Assembly (NCBI GenBank): GCA_002478225.1
Contig: DLMV01000075.1
Span: forward strand, 44,242-76,703
Source: Deltaproteobacteria bacterium UBA7527
Lineage (GTDB): Bacteria; Desulfobacterota; Syntrophorhabdia; Syntrophorhabdales; Syntrophorhabdaceae
Direction of reading: 5' to 3'
DNA length: 32,462 nucleotides
Shown: in pieces, positions 15,993-24,507 of the stretch
Layout: each line of letters begins with the position of its first letter
Position numbering within the stretch: position 1 is the stretch's first letter
Made by a program: the position numbers and the translations under genes
The notes under the pieces: model-generated
The model's database searches: none
What the model was told of the DNA's origin: nothing
The model's input: the letters and a program-made list of their open reading frames with translations, nothing else

Positions 15993-18281
15993 ATGAACAA
16001 TCTCACGATAGTCGGAAAGAAGATCCCGAAACGCGATGCGCCGCTTAAGGCAACGGGAAGCGCTGTATACATCCAGGACCTGAAGATCCCTGGCATGCTC
16101 CATGGAAAGATCCTTTACAGCAAATACCCACACGCCCGGATAACCGGACTCGATACCTCAATGGCAGAAAAACTCCCCGGAGTAAGGGCCGTTGTCACTG
16201 CCTCAGACATGCCTGCCAATTTCAGGATCGGCGTTATGAAGGATAACCCGCCGCTTAAAACAGGGAAGGTCCTGTCAATTCGCGACGAGATCGCTGCCGT
16301 AGCGGCTATCAGTCCGGAGATCGCCGAGGAGGCACTTTCTCTGATCAAGGTCGAATACGAAGAACTGCCAGGCACCTTCGATCCCTTAGAGGCAATGAAA
16401 GAAGGTGCGCCGCTCATCCATGAAGAGGCAAAATCCAACATCCTTAAGATGCCATGGAAGCTTGTCTGCGGAGATGTTGAGGCTGCCAAAAAGGAATCAG
16501 CCTTTATTGTTGAGGACACCTTCAGCACCCCGTGGGTAACGCACTGCTGCCTCGGAACGAGCGGATGCGTAGCGCAATTAGACGCGAAAAATAACCTCAC
16601 ACTGTACAGCAATACGCAGATACCGTCACTTGCACAGAACGATTATATCGAAGCGCTCAATGCATTCGGGCTCAAGGGCAAACGCGTCAGGATCGTCCAG
16701 TCTGTCATCGGCGGCGCATTCGGCAGCAAGCTTGACACTTATGCGTATGAATATATCGCCATCCTCCTTGCGCTGAAAACAAGGAAACCTGTAAAGATAG
16801 TCTTCTCCAGGGAAGAAGAGTTCTTTGCCACATCGCCCCGCCAGTGCACGATCACAAAGATCTCCCATGGTTGTGATAAGGAAGGTCGGCTTACCTTCCG
16901 CGAGATGGAGATGGTCCTCGACAACGGCGCGTATACATCGTGGGGCGCAACAACGCCCTCTGTGATGATGCTCCCCATCTCGTCGCTCTACAAGGTGCCG
17001 AACGTCAAATATGTGGCGAAATGTGTCTATACGAACAACACATATAGTCAGGCCATGCGAGGCTATGGGAACCCCCAGGCAACATTTGCCATCGAATCAT
17101 CCCTTGACCAGCTTGCTGAAAAGGCAGGGATCGATCCCTATGAGCTAAGGCTGAAAAACGCAAACGAACCGGGAGAGATCACCCCGCAGCGTTTCAAGAT
17201 CACCTCCTGCGGCATGAAGGAATGTATCGATGAGGTTGTAAAGAGGCTTGACTGGAAAGGGAAAAAGGGGAAAGGCGGCAACAGGGGGGTCGGCATGGCG
17301 TCGCTTATCCATGTTGGCGGCGGAGCCCGCGTCTACAAGTCGGACGGATGCGGCACCATCATCAAGATGGATGATTTCGGAAAGGTCGATGTCTTTACCG
17401 GCGCCAGCGATATCGGCCAGGGTTCGGAGACGATCATCGCGCAGATCGTAGCAGAGGTGCTCGGCATTCCCATAGACGATGTGAACGTTATCAATAACGA
17501 TACCGATATTTGCCCCTGGGATGTGGGGGTACACGCGAGCCGAACCACCTTCGTGGCCGGCAACGCAGCACTCGGAGCGGCAAAGAAGATAAAGGCACAG
17601 ATACTGGAGATTGCGGCAAAGCTCCTCGAGGAGGAACCCGCATCGTTGGATATCAAGAACGGCGTTGTCTTTTCCGTGAAGAACAGCGAGAAGACCATAC
17701 CTCTCGGGAAGGCGCTCCGGAAGTTGCATTATACATTAGGCGGCAATATGCTCATGGCAGAATACTTTTATGATCCTGCGAATGAGAACTTCGACAAGGA
17801 ATTCAAGGGGAACCTTTCCGTTTCATACGCATACGGCGCCCATGGCGTTGAGGTCGAGGTGGACAGGGAGACGGGCAAGGTAAAGATACTCAATTACATA
17901 GCGGCTCACGATGTGGGCAAGGCGATCAACCCCATGCTACTCGAAGGGCAGATCTACGGAGGCGGCCTCATGGGCCTCGGCTACGCTCTGGGTGAGAAGA
18001 TGATCTACGAAAAGGGATACCTGAAGAACGGAAATTTCCTTGACTACAAGATGCCTACAGTAAAGGATATACCGCCGGTACAGGCGGTCATCGTCGAGAC
18101 CGATGAGAAGGACGGGCCATTCGGCGCGAAAGGGATCGGCGAGCCGGGTCTTGTCCCGACGGCGCCGGCAATTGCGAACGCCATATATGACGCGGTGGGT
18201 GTACGCATCAAGGATCTGCCCATTACGCCCGAAAAGGTGCTGGCAGCCCTCAGGGAGAAGGAAGGGCAAACACATAAGTAG
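15993..18281 (+). CDS. Molybdopterin subunit of a xanthine-oxidase-family hydroxylase, candidate indoleacetyl/indoleacetate C2-hydroxylase
   Basis: This 762-residue catalytic subunit should hold molybdopterin (probably the cytosine dinucleotide form) and hydroxylate a carbon next to a ring nitrogen with oxygen from water. Family blocks are DAPLKATGSAVYIQDL, GGAFGSKLD, QAMRGYGNPQATF (Gln353-Gln362), GASDIGQGSETIIAQ and the C-terminal AKGIGEPG with the catalytic Glu717. GGGAGGTGA lies five bases before the ATG at 15993, two bases after the small-subunit stop. The frame is open 60 bases upstream, inside the small subunit, but that part is not homologous. In the iaa pathway such an enzyme makes the 2-oxo derivative. 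No XdhC/CoxI-like maturation gene is in the window. The substrate is inferred. Confidence 0.88.
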   Translation: MNNLTIVGKKIPKRDAPLKATGSAVYIQDLKIPGMLHGKILYSKYPHARITGLDTSMAEKLPGVRAVVTASDMPANFRIGVMKDNPPLKTGKVLSIRDEIAAVAAISPEIAEEALSLIKVEYEELPGTFDPLEAMKEGAPLIHEEAKSNILKMPWKLVCGDVEAAKKESAFIVEDTFSTPWVTHCCLGTSGCVAQLDAKNNLTLYSNTQIPSLAQNDYIEALNAFGLKGKRVRIVQSVIGGAFGSKLDTYAYEYIAILLALKTRKPVKIVFSREEEFFATSPRQCTITKISHGCDKEGRLTFREMEMVLDNGAYTSWGATTPSVMMLPISSLYKVPNVKYVAKCVYTNNTYSQAMRGYGNPQATFAIESSLDQLAEKAGIDPYELRLKNANEPGEITPQRFKITSCGMKECIDEVVKRLDWKGKKGKGGNRGVGMASLIHVGGGARVYKSDGCGTIIKMDDFGKVDVFTGASDIGQGSETIIAQIVAEVLGIPIDDVNVINNDTDICPWDVGVHASRTTFVAGNAALGAAKKIKAQILEIAAKLLEEEPASLDIKNGVVFSVKNSEKTIPLGKALRKLHYTLGGNMLMAEYFYDPANENFDKEFKGNLSVSYAYGAHGVEVEVDRETGKVKILNYIAAHDVGKAINPMLLEGQIYGGGLMGLGYALGEKMIYEKGYLKNGNFLDYKMPTVKDIPPVQAVIVETDEKDGPFGAKGIGEPGLVPTAPAIANAIYDAVGVRIKDLPITPEKVLAALREKEGQTHK

Positions 18282-18351
18282 CATACGGTGTCCGGATCAG
18301 CGAACGCATAGTCGGGAACCAAAAAGGGTTTTTGAGCACGGGAATGCTTGA

Positions 18352-19248
18352 ATGGACGCGAAGAGGTTTGTTTATCTGGATAATGCCGCCACATCACTTC
18401 CCAAACCGCCACAAGTGACGGAGGCCATGGTCTATTTTATGGATCATGTGGGGGCCAACCCCGGGCGTTCCGGTCATTCGCTCCCACAAGAGGCCGCAGG
18501 ATCGTTCAGGCGGCCCGCGATGGTTTGGCGGGCCTCTTCAATAATGAGGCGTTTAACGCGGTGTTCAATGGGTATTTGAATCCCGGCGACCATGTGGTGA
18601 CCACTGCCATGGAACATAATTCGGTAATGCGCCCCCTCGTATATATACAGGAAAAAGGCGATATAGCGCTTGATATCGCCCCCTGTGACCGTAAGGGTTT
18701 CCTGGATATCGATGCGTTGAAAAGATTGCTGCAAAGAAATACCCGGCTGGTGGTTTGAATCGCGCATCCAATATTTGAGGCACGCTGCAGGACGTGGCGG
18801 CAGTCAGGAGGGTCATCGGTGATATACCTCTTTTACTTGATGCGGCCCAGACTGCCGGCGCCTATCCTATAGACGTGCAGGCGCTGGGAATCGATTTCTT
18901 AGCCTTCAGAATATCACGATCTACGGTCCATTAGACCCGGCGCAACAGGTGGCGACCGTATCGATCACGTTTGACAGCACGCTTCCGGAAGGTTCCAGGG
19001 GTTCTTTGGGGTGCGGCGCGATCAATCTTGAATGGTTCAACGACAGCGTGCCGATCAATGAGGCAGAAAACCGCCTCAGCGGCCAGCATAACATCCTGGT
19101 CCGGGTCGGATTGCACTGTGCGCCGATCGCCCATAAGACCATCGGGACCTTCCCCGACGGCACTGTTCGTCTCAGCATGGGGTATTTCAATACGCTTGAA
19201 GACATCGAACTGGCGGTGCAGGCCATACGACGTATCGCCAACGCATAG
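18352..19248 (+). pseudogene. Degraded cysteine desulfurase (class V aminotransferase, SufS/Csd-like)
   Basis: Pieces of one class V aminotransferase lie in order but in different frames. The start YLDNAATSLPKPPQV...GANPGRSGHSLPQEAAGSF (18352-18510) is followed by LNPGDHVVTTAMEHNSVMRPL (18525-18758), then LLLDAAQTAGAYPIDVQALGIDFLAF (about 18828-18905). The C-terminal end, with VRVGLHCAPIAHKTIGTFPDGTVRLSMGYFNT, lies at 18949-19248. Stops and shifts interrupt it, and the first joint has lost the strand and helix that normally carry FT-x-NATEALN. Near 18905 about 100 residues are missing, including the segment with the PLP-binding Lys. No active enzyme can be made. It follows the catabolic operon by 70 bases with no terminator that I can see. 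Confidence 0.85.
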
Positions 19249-19293
19249 CACCCATAGGATTTGCCTTAAATCGTCACAGAGGAAGCCGGCTTG

Positions 19294-19794
19294 CTACAGT
19301 TTGGACGATTTACCCCATTCGTGCCAGTCGAGGCCGGTCTCCTTTTCCCAATCCGAATTGAATGTATCGGAGAAGAATTTGTGGAGCTTTTCAAAAAGCC
19401 TTCTCCACCCTGATTCAAAGTCATGTTTCAGGACGTCTTCAAGAAAAGGAACGATCTCGCCGAGATTGTCTTTCGGCAGGTATGCCCTGGCCTTCATATC
19501 GTATGATCTTTTCAGGGCATCGGGGCTTAAGGCGTGCGCCGTGAGCATGACGACCTTCAGGCCCTTTTTGACTGCTAAGTCAAGGAGATCAAAGCCCCGT
19601 ATACCCATAATGTCCAGTATGACCACATCGTAGGGCGTGGATGCAATTAGCCTGGACGCATCCTCAAAGGTTGTAGCCTTGTCAAATGTACACTTTGGAC
19701 ATGCGTCCTTGATCTCTTCCTCAAGGACTGCCAATACGTCAGTCTCATCATCAACAGCCAGGATCTTCTTCCCGTTTAAAATAGATTCACCCAT
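19294..19794 (-). CDS. Single-domain response regulator with a short C-terminal tail
   Basis: This 166-residue protein has a receiver domain at residues 9-125: acidic pair Asp15-Asp16, phosphoacceptor Asp61 in VVILDIMG, Thr in VVMLTAHA and Lys in YLPKDN. About 40 aromatic and charged residues follow (FESGWRRLFEKLHKFFSDTFNSDWEKETGLDWHEWG), with no recognisable DNA-binding or enzymatic domain. The ATG at 19792-19794 is preceded by AAAGGAGG with good spacing; an ATG 42 bases upstream overlaps the kinase gene and lacks this support. The kinase gene ends 25 bases upstream, so the pair should be co-transcribed. Output is unknown and may be protein-protein. Transcription converges with the pseudogene. 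Confidence 0.85.
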   Translation of the reverse strand: MGESILNGKKILAVDDETDVLAVLEEEIKDACPKCTFDKATTFEDASRLIASTPYDVVILDIMGIRGFDLLDLAVKKGLKVVMLTAHALSPDALKRSYDMKARAYLPKDNLGEIVPFLEDVLKHDFESGWRRLFEKLHKFFSDTFNSDWEKETGLDWHEWGKSSKL

Positions 19795-19819
19795 GAGATC
19801 CTCCTTTTTTAGTTTTACA

Positions 19820-20560
19820 TTAAAGGGGAGGGACACGAACAGTGAAGCGCGAGCCTTCTCCTTCCCCGCTTTTTAACACTATCTCCCCCCTCATCGTTTC
19901 GACGAGGGATTTTACGCATGAAAGGCCAAAACCGAGGCCCTCAGCGCCGCATTCTGTTTTGTTCTTAAGGTGGAAGAAGCGTTTAAAGATATAGTCCTGT
20001 TTTTCCTGGGGGATCCCTTCGCCATCATCCTCGACGGTGATCACGAGGTCCAGATCGCCACCAATGGAGAGCTTCATCTTTTCCTTACGGTATTTCAGGG
20101 CATTGGTGATAAGGTTTCTGATGATCTGCTGGATCTTCTTGCGATCATGCGCAAAGGGATGTTGACTGTATCTGCCCGAGACCTCCAAGGAGATTCCATT
20201 TTTACTGAGAATATCAACGAACTTTCTTTCGCTGCCCGCCCTTGAGAGTTGCGAGGCGAAATCGGGATTAATGATCTCGGCGGCGTCCAGAAGCGACTCC
20301 TTGAGGACCTCAGCGATGATCACTTCATCTTTTCTGAACAGACCCTCGTCTGATCGGTAGACCTCGATCATCTCCTGGAGAAGCATCTTTGCCTTGTTTG
20401 CGTTTCTAAGGATCCTCTCCAGGGTTTCACGCTGGGCATCCGGGATGGGCCCGAACCTGTCCTCTTTGTTTAAAAGGTTGTTAATGCTCGTTGAGACGAC
20501 CGAGAGTGGTCCCGTCAGATCGTGGATCAGCAGATCAACGAGAGGGTCTTTGCGTATCAC
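19820..20560 (-). CDS. Soluble histidine kinase without a sensor domain
   Basis: This protein of about 246 residues is essentially a bare transmitter. The H-box LLIHDLTGPLSVV puts the phospho-His at about residue 13. Then come the N-box QQIIRNLITNALKYR, the G1 box VEDDGEGIP, the F-box region FKRFFHLKN and the G2 box GLGFGLSCVKS. It has no membrane segment and no PAS or GAF domain, so it probably receives its signal through a partner protein. I place the start at a GTG (20558-20560) with GAGG eight bases upstream; an in-frame TTG at 20602 would add 14 residues but has no ribosome binding site. It lies directly before the response regulator at 19294-19794. Confidence 0.85.
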   Translation of the reverse strand: MIRKDPLVDLLIHDLTGPLSVVSTSINNLLNKEDRFGPIPDAQRETLERILRNANKAKMLLQEMIEVYRSDEGLFRKDEVIIAEVLKESLLDAAEIINPDFASQLSRAGSERKFVDILSKNGISLEVSGRYSQHPFAHDRKKIQQIIRNLITNALKYRKEKMKLSIGGDLDLVITVEDDGEGIPQEKQDYIFKRFFHLKNKTECGAEGLGFGLSCVKSLVETMRGEIVLKSGEGEGSRFTVRVPPL

Positions 20561-20672
20561 CGTCTGTACCTCATCTTGTAATATGTTATTTTGAGGCGGC
20601 AAAAGTCAAATAAAAAGTACCGAACATCAGTCGTTTGCGATCAGCATGAAAGCCGTGAATCGTAAGGCGTCA

Positions 20673-20700
20673 GTCGTTAGGCGATTAAACCCCTTACGAC
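20673..20700. repeat. Hairpin in the gap between the two signalling operons
   Basis: GTCGTTAGG (20673-20681) and CCTTACGAC (20692-20700) pair with one mismatch around a 10-base loop. Nearby CGTAAGGCG-type words resemble the stretch at 9053-9066, so this may be another member of an intergenic repeat family. It could also close transcription of the sigma-54 activator gene, although no T-tract follows. Confidence 0.4.
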
Positions 20701-20740
20701 TTACAGGTGTTCTGCCATGGACCATGAGCTGCTTTCGCTG

Positions 20741-22102
20741 CTACGCTTCGTTCCCCGGTTTCACGATATTATGTTTCTTGATCTTGTATCTCAGCATCCG
20801 CTCGCTGAGGCCGAGCGCTGAGGCGGCCTTTGTCTGGACCCAGTCGGCGTTGATGAGCGCTTCGGTGATCAACCGCTTCTCGAGCGCCCCGACGGTGTCC
20901 TTCATCCTTTTCTCCGAGGCAATATCCGCTTGCGCAGTTGATAGCGGCAAGTCCTCCTTGGAGATATAGTCTCCCCTCGTCAGGACAACGGCCCTTTCTA
21001 TGACATTTTCGAGCTCCCTCACGTTGCCGGGATAGTCGTGCTTTATGAGCACGTCCCGTGCTTCGCTTGTGATCCCCTTTATGCTGCGGTTATGCCTGAC
21101 ATTGAACCTTTTCAGGAAATGATCGATGAGAAGCGGGACGTCTTCCTTTCTCTCCCTCAAAGGAGGAATCGATATGGCCACCACCTTCAGCCTGTAATAG
21201 AGGTCTTCCCGAAAGACCCCCTTTTTTACCTCTTCCTCGATGTTCCTGTTCGTTGCGGCGATGATCCGCACGTCTACCCGGATCGGATGGAGTCCGCCCA
21301 GCCTTTCCACCTCCTTTTCCTGGATGACCCGTAAAAGCTTGGACTGGAGGGGAGGCGGTATGTCGCCTATCTCATCGAGGAAGATCGTCCCCTTGTTTGC
21401 CAGTTCGAACTTTCCTATCTTTCTCTGATATGCACCGGTAAATGCACCCTTTTCGTACCCGAACAATTCGCTCTCCAGGAGCGTCTCAGGGATCGCCGCA
21501 CAGTTCACTTTGATGAGGGGACCGTTCTTCCTTTCGCTTAGCTCGTGGAGGAGGTTGACGACCACCTCTTTCCCTGACCCGCTTTCTCCTTCTATAATGC
21601 AGGTAGAATCCGTTTTTGCCACCCTCACGATAAGGCTCGCCACCTCGTGCATCCTATCGCTCTGGTATATGAAGTTCTCGGACTTGAACCTGTCTTTCAG
21701 GGTTTCTTTCAGAACCTTGTTCTCGCGGACAAGTTGTGCTTTTTCCTCGATCTTTTTTATTTTAAAAAGAAGGTCATCGAGATCCACAGGTTTTGCAAGA
21801 TAATCGGTTGCCCCCGTCTTGAGGGCATCAACAGCGTTCTCAATAGTACCGAAGGCAGTGACCATGATGATATCAACCTCCGGGTTTATCTCTTTGAATG
21901 TCTTCAGGAGCGTCAGGCCGTCTGTATCGGGCAGCTTATAATCGAGGAAGACGATCTCGAAGGTGTTTTTTCTGTACAGATCGATTGCATCAGCGCCGTT
22001 CCCCGCAGTTGAAACGCCATGCCCCTCTTTTTCCAGGAGGCCTGCGAGCAATGTCCGCTGAGCCTCCTCGTCCTCCACAATTAATATGCGCGCCCTATCC
22101 AT
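20741..22102 (-). CDS. NtrC-family sigma-54-dependent response regulator (ZraR-like)
   Basis: This 453-residue activator has three domains. The receiver (about 4-118) has Asp10/11-type acidic residues, phosphoacceptor Asp54, TAFG and the KPVDL lysine. The AAA+ domain (about 140-375) has Walker A GESGSGKE, the sigma-54-contacting GAFTGA loop, and IFLDEIGDI as Walker B, then AATNRNIEEEV. A Fis-type helix-turn-helix closes the protein (WVQTKAASALGLSERMLRYKIKKH). Its ATG overlaps the end of the kinase gene by eight bases. The likely target is the -24/-12 promoter at 25051-25066 in front of its own operon. All motifs for ATP use and sigma-54 contact are intact. Confidence 0.95.
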   Translation of the reverse strand: MDRARILIVEDEEAQRTLLAGLLEKEGHGVSTAGNGADAIDLYRKNTFEIVFLDYKLPDTDGLTLLKTFKEINPEVDIIMVTAFGTIENAVDALKTGATDYLAKPVDLDDLLFKIKKIEEKAQLVRENKVLKETLKDRFKSENFIYQSDRMHEVASLIVRVAKTDSTCIIEGESGSGKEVVVNLLHELSERKNGPLIKVNCAAIPETLLESELFGYEKGAFTGAYQRKIGKFELANKGTIFLDEIGDIPPPLQSKLLRVIQEKEVERLGGLHPIRVDVRIIAATNRNIEEEVKKGVFREDLYYRLKVVAISIPPLRERKEDVPLLIDHFLKRFNVRHNRSIKGITSEARDVLIKHDYPGNVRELENVIERAVVLTRGDYISKEDLPLSTAQADIASEKRMKDTVGALEKRLITEALINADWVQTKAASALGLSERMLRYKIKKHNIVKPGNEA

Positions 22103-23678
22103 TTCTGCTCACCTTTTCTTTTATGGGCTGTTTTAAGGGTAACGTTATGATAAATTTGGTTCCCTTGCCTTCCTTGCTGCTTACCTTGATATCGCCATTA
22201 TGGTCTTTGATGATAACGTAGGAGATTGGAAGCCCGAGCCCGATCCCCTTATCCTTTGTCGTAAAATAATATTCGAATATCTTGCCCTCTTCCTCTTCTT
22301 TGATGCCGGCGCCGGAGTCTTTGATAACGACGTCAACCATATTGCCGCGTTTTTCTGTGAACAGTTCAATGACGCCTTTTGATTGAATTGCCTCGACACC
22401 ATTGACGACGATGTTATAAAAGGCCTGCTTGAGCTTGTCTTTTTGTGATTCCACAATAATGTCCTTATCGATGTTGTTCCTGATCTCCACATTCCGCGAG
22501 GCCGCCTTCTCCCTTATCACCATAAGCACTTCCTCTGCAATAGTATAAAGACTTTCCTGCGAGAATGGTATGTTTGCCTTTGTCGATAAGAGGAACTCCT
22601 CCACGATCCTGTCAACCCTTGTCAGCTCACCTTTGACGATATCGAGAAATTGATCATATTCCGGCCTTTTCTCTGCCGCAGGAGAGAACTCCCTTTTTAG
22701 CCGCTGCACAGACAGACCGATGGCGTTGAGCGGGTTGCGGATCTCGTGCGCCATGCCCGAGGCAAGCTTACCGAGAGAGACAAGCCTTTCTTTGAGCGCC
22801 ATCTCCTTCTCCATCTCTTCTACCTTCTTTTCATGTTTTCTCTGAAGGATGAAGATGGCGAATGTGCTGATCGCACCTGATATAGCAAGGAAGATGAGAA
22901 TAATGACAAAACTAAGCGAGGTCCTTTGCATGGTGTCATCGGCAAGTTCCTTTGAAATGAGGACATCCATCCTGAATTTAGGGAGAAATCGCGAATCAAG
23001 GGGTTTAGAGAACACAAAGGCGTTTGCCTTTTCACCGGAAACGGTCAGGTAAAGGGAGCCTTTTTCATCATATATTGTGATGCCGACAACGTTGAATCTC
23101 CGTTCCACCTTTTCCAGGACATCCTTGATAACGAATTTTTTCCTCAAGGCATCCAATTCCTGCCCATCGATACTGAAAAAAACGATCCTTCCTTTTACCC
23201 ACATCCCCATAATAAGTGCGGGATCCTTCTGGTTCGGCATTTTCAGTACCGTATCCTTTTTTTTGATGAGAAGGGTCTTCAACGATGCCCGAGGTATTGT
23301 GAAATTACCTTTTTTGAATACCACATTGCCGTCCGGATCTATGACCGCGAAATTGGAGAGGGGAATATTGCCGGCATCAGCGTTTTCCGCAGTACTGAAG
23401 AGATTATAGATGTCCTCCAGGATGGCTTCATCGGAGACCATGGCATTGAAAAAATTCGGTGTAATAATAGCGGGTGATTTTTCCAGGAGATCGAGGTATT
23501 CCAGGTTGATATCTATTTCGCGCCTGATATGCGTATAGACAACCTCCCCCTCTCCCCGGAGGAGGTTCTCGATGTTTTTTTCGATGATGCTGATCTGGAA
23601 ATAGCCGGTTATGGCAATGAGGAGAAAAAGGATCGCGAACAGGAGCGAGGGAAAAAGTATTGTCTTTTTATCTCCCAT
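22095..23678 (-). CDS. Membrane sensor histidine kinase, partner of the sigma-54 activator (ZraS/AtoS-like)
   Basis: This 527-residue inner-membrane kinase has one transmembrane helix at about 6-27, then a periplasmic sensor region of about 230 residues and a second helix at about 260-285. A HAMP-less coiled linker leads to the HisKA domain with His311 in GMAHEIRNPLNAIG. The ATPase domain has N-box QAFYNIVVNGVEAI, G1 IKDSGAGIKEE and G2 GIGLGLPISYVII. The H-box and short ATPase are of the NtrB/ZraS type that works with sigma-54 activators. The start ATG overlaps the preceding Spy-like gene by 11 bases; AGAAGG lies only one base before it, so coupling is likely. The periplasmic position of the Spy-like partners suggests an envelope or metal signal. 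Confidence 0.92.
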   Translation of the reverse strand: MGDKKTILFPSLLFAILFLLIAITGYFQISIIEKNIENLLRGEGEVVYTHIRREIDINLEYLDLLEKSPAIITPNFFNAMVSDEAILEDIYNLFSTAENADAGNIPLSNFAVIDPDGNVVFKKGNFTIPRASLKTLLIKKKDTVLKMPNQKDPALIMGMWVKGRIVFFSIDGQELDALRKKFVIKDVLEKVERRFNVVGITIYDEKGSLYLTVSGEKANAFVFSKPLDSRFLPKFRMDVLISKELADDTMQRTSLSFVIILIFLAISGAISTFAIFILQRKHEKKVEEMEKEMALKERLVSLGKLASGMAHEIRNPLNAIGLSVQRLKREFSPAAEKRPEYDQFLDIVKGELTRVDRIVEEFLLSTKANIPFSQESLYTIAEEVLMVIREKAASRNVEIRNNIDKDIIVESQKDKLKQAFYNIVVNGVEAIQSKGVIELFTEKRGNMVDVVIKDSGAGIKEEEEGKIFEYYFTTKDKGIGLGLPISYVIIKDHNGDIKVSSKEGKGTKFIITLPLKQPIKEKVSRNG

Positions 23679-24087
23679 ACCTTCTCTGGCGGAAAGGGCG
23701 CATATTCTGTTTCTGCTCGGTGTCGCAGAAGCTATTGTATCGTTCCCTCTGTTCCTCGTTAAGGGTGCGTGATATCTCACCCCTGTATTGATTGTAGAGG
23801 TTATTCCTTGACTGCTCTATATCTTCGATCTCACCTCGGAGCTTATTGATCCGTTCAGGGTTCGCAGCGGGATTTTTGCTAAGCTCCTGAAGCTCAACGC
23901 GCTTCTTTATGGATTCCTGTTTCAACGCCCTCCATTCGTTGACATATCTGTTCCTGATGCCTTCCACCTGCGTTTTCTGCGAATGAGAGAGTCCAAGCCC
24001 CCTCTCGAACTCCATATAGGAGTTCTGTCCGTAGAGAGGGGGCACGAAAAGGAGGAGGAGAAGAAGGAGCGGAAAAAGAATTGTCAT
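23668..24087 (-). CDS. Second Spy/CpxP-like periplasmic protein
   Basis: This 139-residue secreted protein has a strongly hydrophobic signal sequence (MTILFPLLLLLLLFVPPLYGQ). The mature part is almost entirely charged helix, with FERGLGLSHSQKTQVEGIRNRYVNEWRALKQ and a C-terminal RTLNEEQRERYNSF. The latter resembles the second L-T-x-x-Q element of the Spy/CpxP/ZraP group, which are periplasmic chaperones or metal-responsive modulators of sensor kinases. The start is the ATG that overlaps the stop of the lipoprotein gene as ATGA; a GTG 18 bases earlier is possible but less attractive. It ends 11 bases inside the kinase gene. Sequence identity to named families is low, so the assignment rests on architecture and context. 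Confidence 0.7.
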   Translation of the reverse strand: MTILFPLLLLLLLFVPPLYGQNSYMEFERGLGLSHSQKTQVEGIRNRYVNEWRALKQESIKKRVELQELSKNPAANPERINKLRGEIEDIEQSRNNLYNQYRGEISRTLNEEQRERYNSFCDTEQKQNMRPFRQRRYGR

Positions 24088-24479
24088 GGATTTACCGGCA
24101 CCCACACTTTATGAGAAGGCACCCACCTTCCTCCAACCCACTGTCCGGGAACATCAACCCATTGTCCCGGCGGGGGTTCGAGTGACCGACCCGCCTCGGG
24201 GTAAGCGGCGGCCGTACTCGTTGGTTGTCGTGACGCCGCGGCGATCTTTTCATTGGTAACGTTCTGGTCAACGGCATTGCCGCCGATCGCACCGGCAAGC
24301 CCGCCTACTGCCGCGCCGATGAGGGTGGAAGCCGTATTGCGGCCGATTACCTGCCCTGCCAGGGCGCCCAAACCCGTGCCGATCGCTGCCCCCTTCTGGG
24401 TGTTATAGCCCGTCGAGGCGCAGGAAACGGTAAGAAAGCTTACTGCTATTAGTATTGTTAACAAGAGACCTTTTCTCAT
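24084..24479 (-). CDS. Glycine-zipper lipoprotein
   Basis: This 131-residue protein has a lipoprotein signal peptide (lipobox LTVSC, Cys at residue 20) followed by a glycine-zipper segment. That segment carries repeated small-residue spacing: GAAIGTGLGALAGQVIG, then GAAVGGLAGAIGGNAVD. Such zippers insert into or pack on membranes, as in Rick_17kDa/OmpA-like outer-membrane lipoproteins. The C-terminus is rich in Trp, Pro and Gly (GQWVDVPGQWVGGRWVPSHKVWVPVNP), an element found in other zipper lipoproteins. AAGGAGG lies before the ATG at 24477-24479. It sits between the two Spy-like genes and probably acts in the same envelope-stress response. Confidence 0.85.
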   Translation of the reverse strand: MRKGLLLTILIAVSFLTVSCASTGYNTQKGAAIGTGLGALAGQVIGRNTASTLIGAAVGGLAGAIGGNAVDQNVTNEKIAAASRQPTSTAAAYPEAGRSLEPPPGQWVDVPGQWVGGRWVPSHKVWVPVNP

Positions 24480-24507
24480 TGTACACCTCCTTATCGTAGG
24501 AGAAAAG

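Noticed and set aside
14533..18281. 4-hydroxybenzoyl-CoA reductase.
   Set aside because: The FAD subunit lacks the cysteine-rich [4Fe-4S] loop characteristic of that enzyme.
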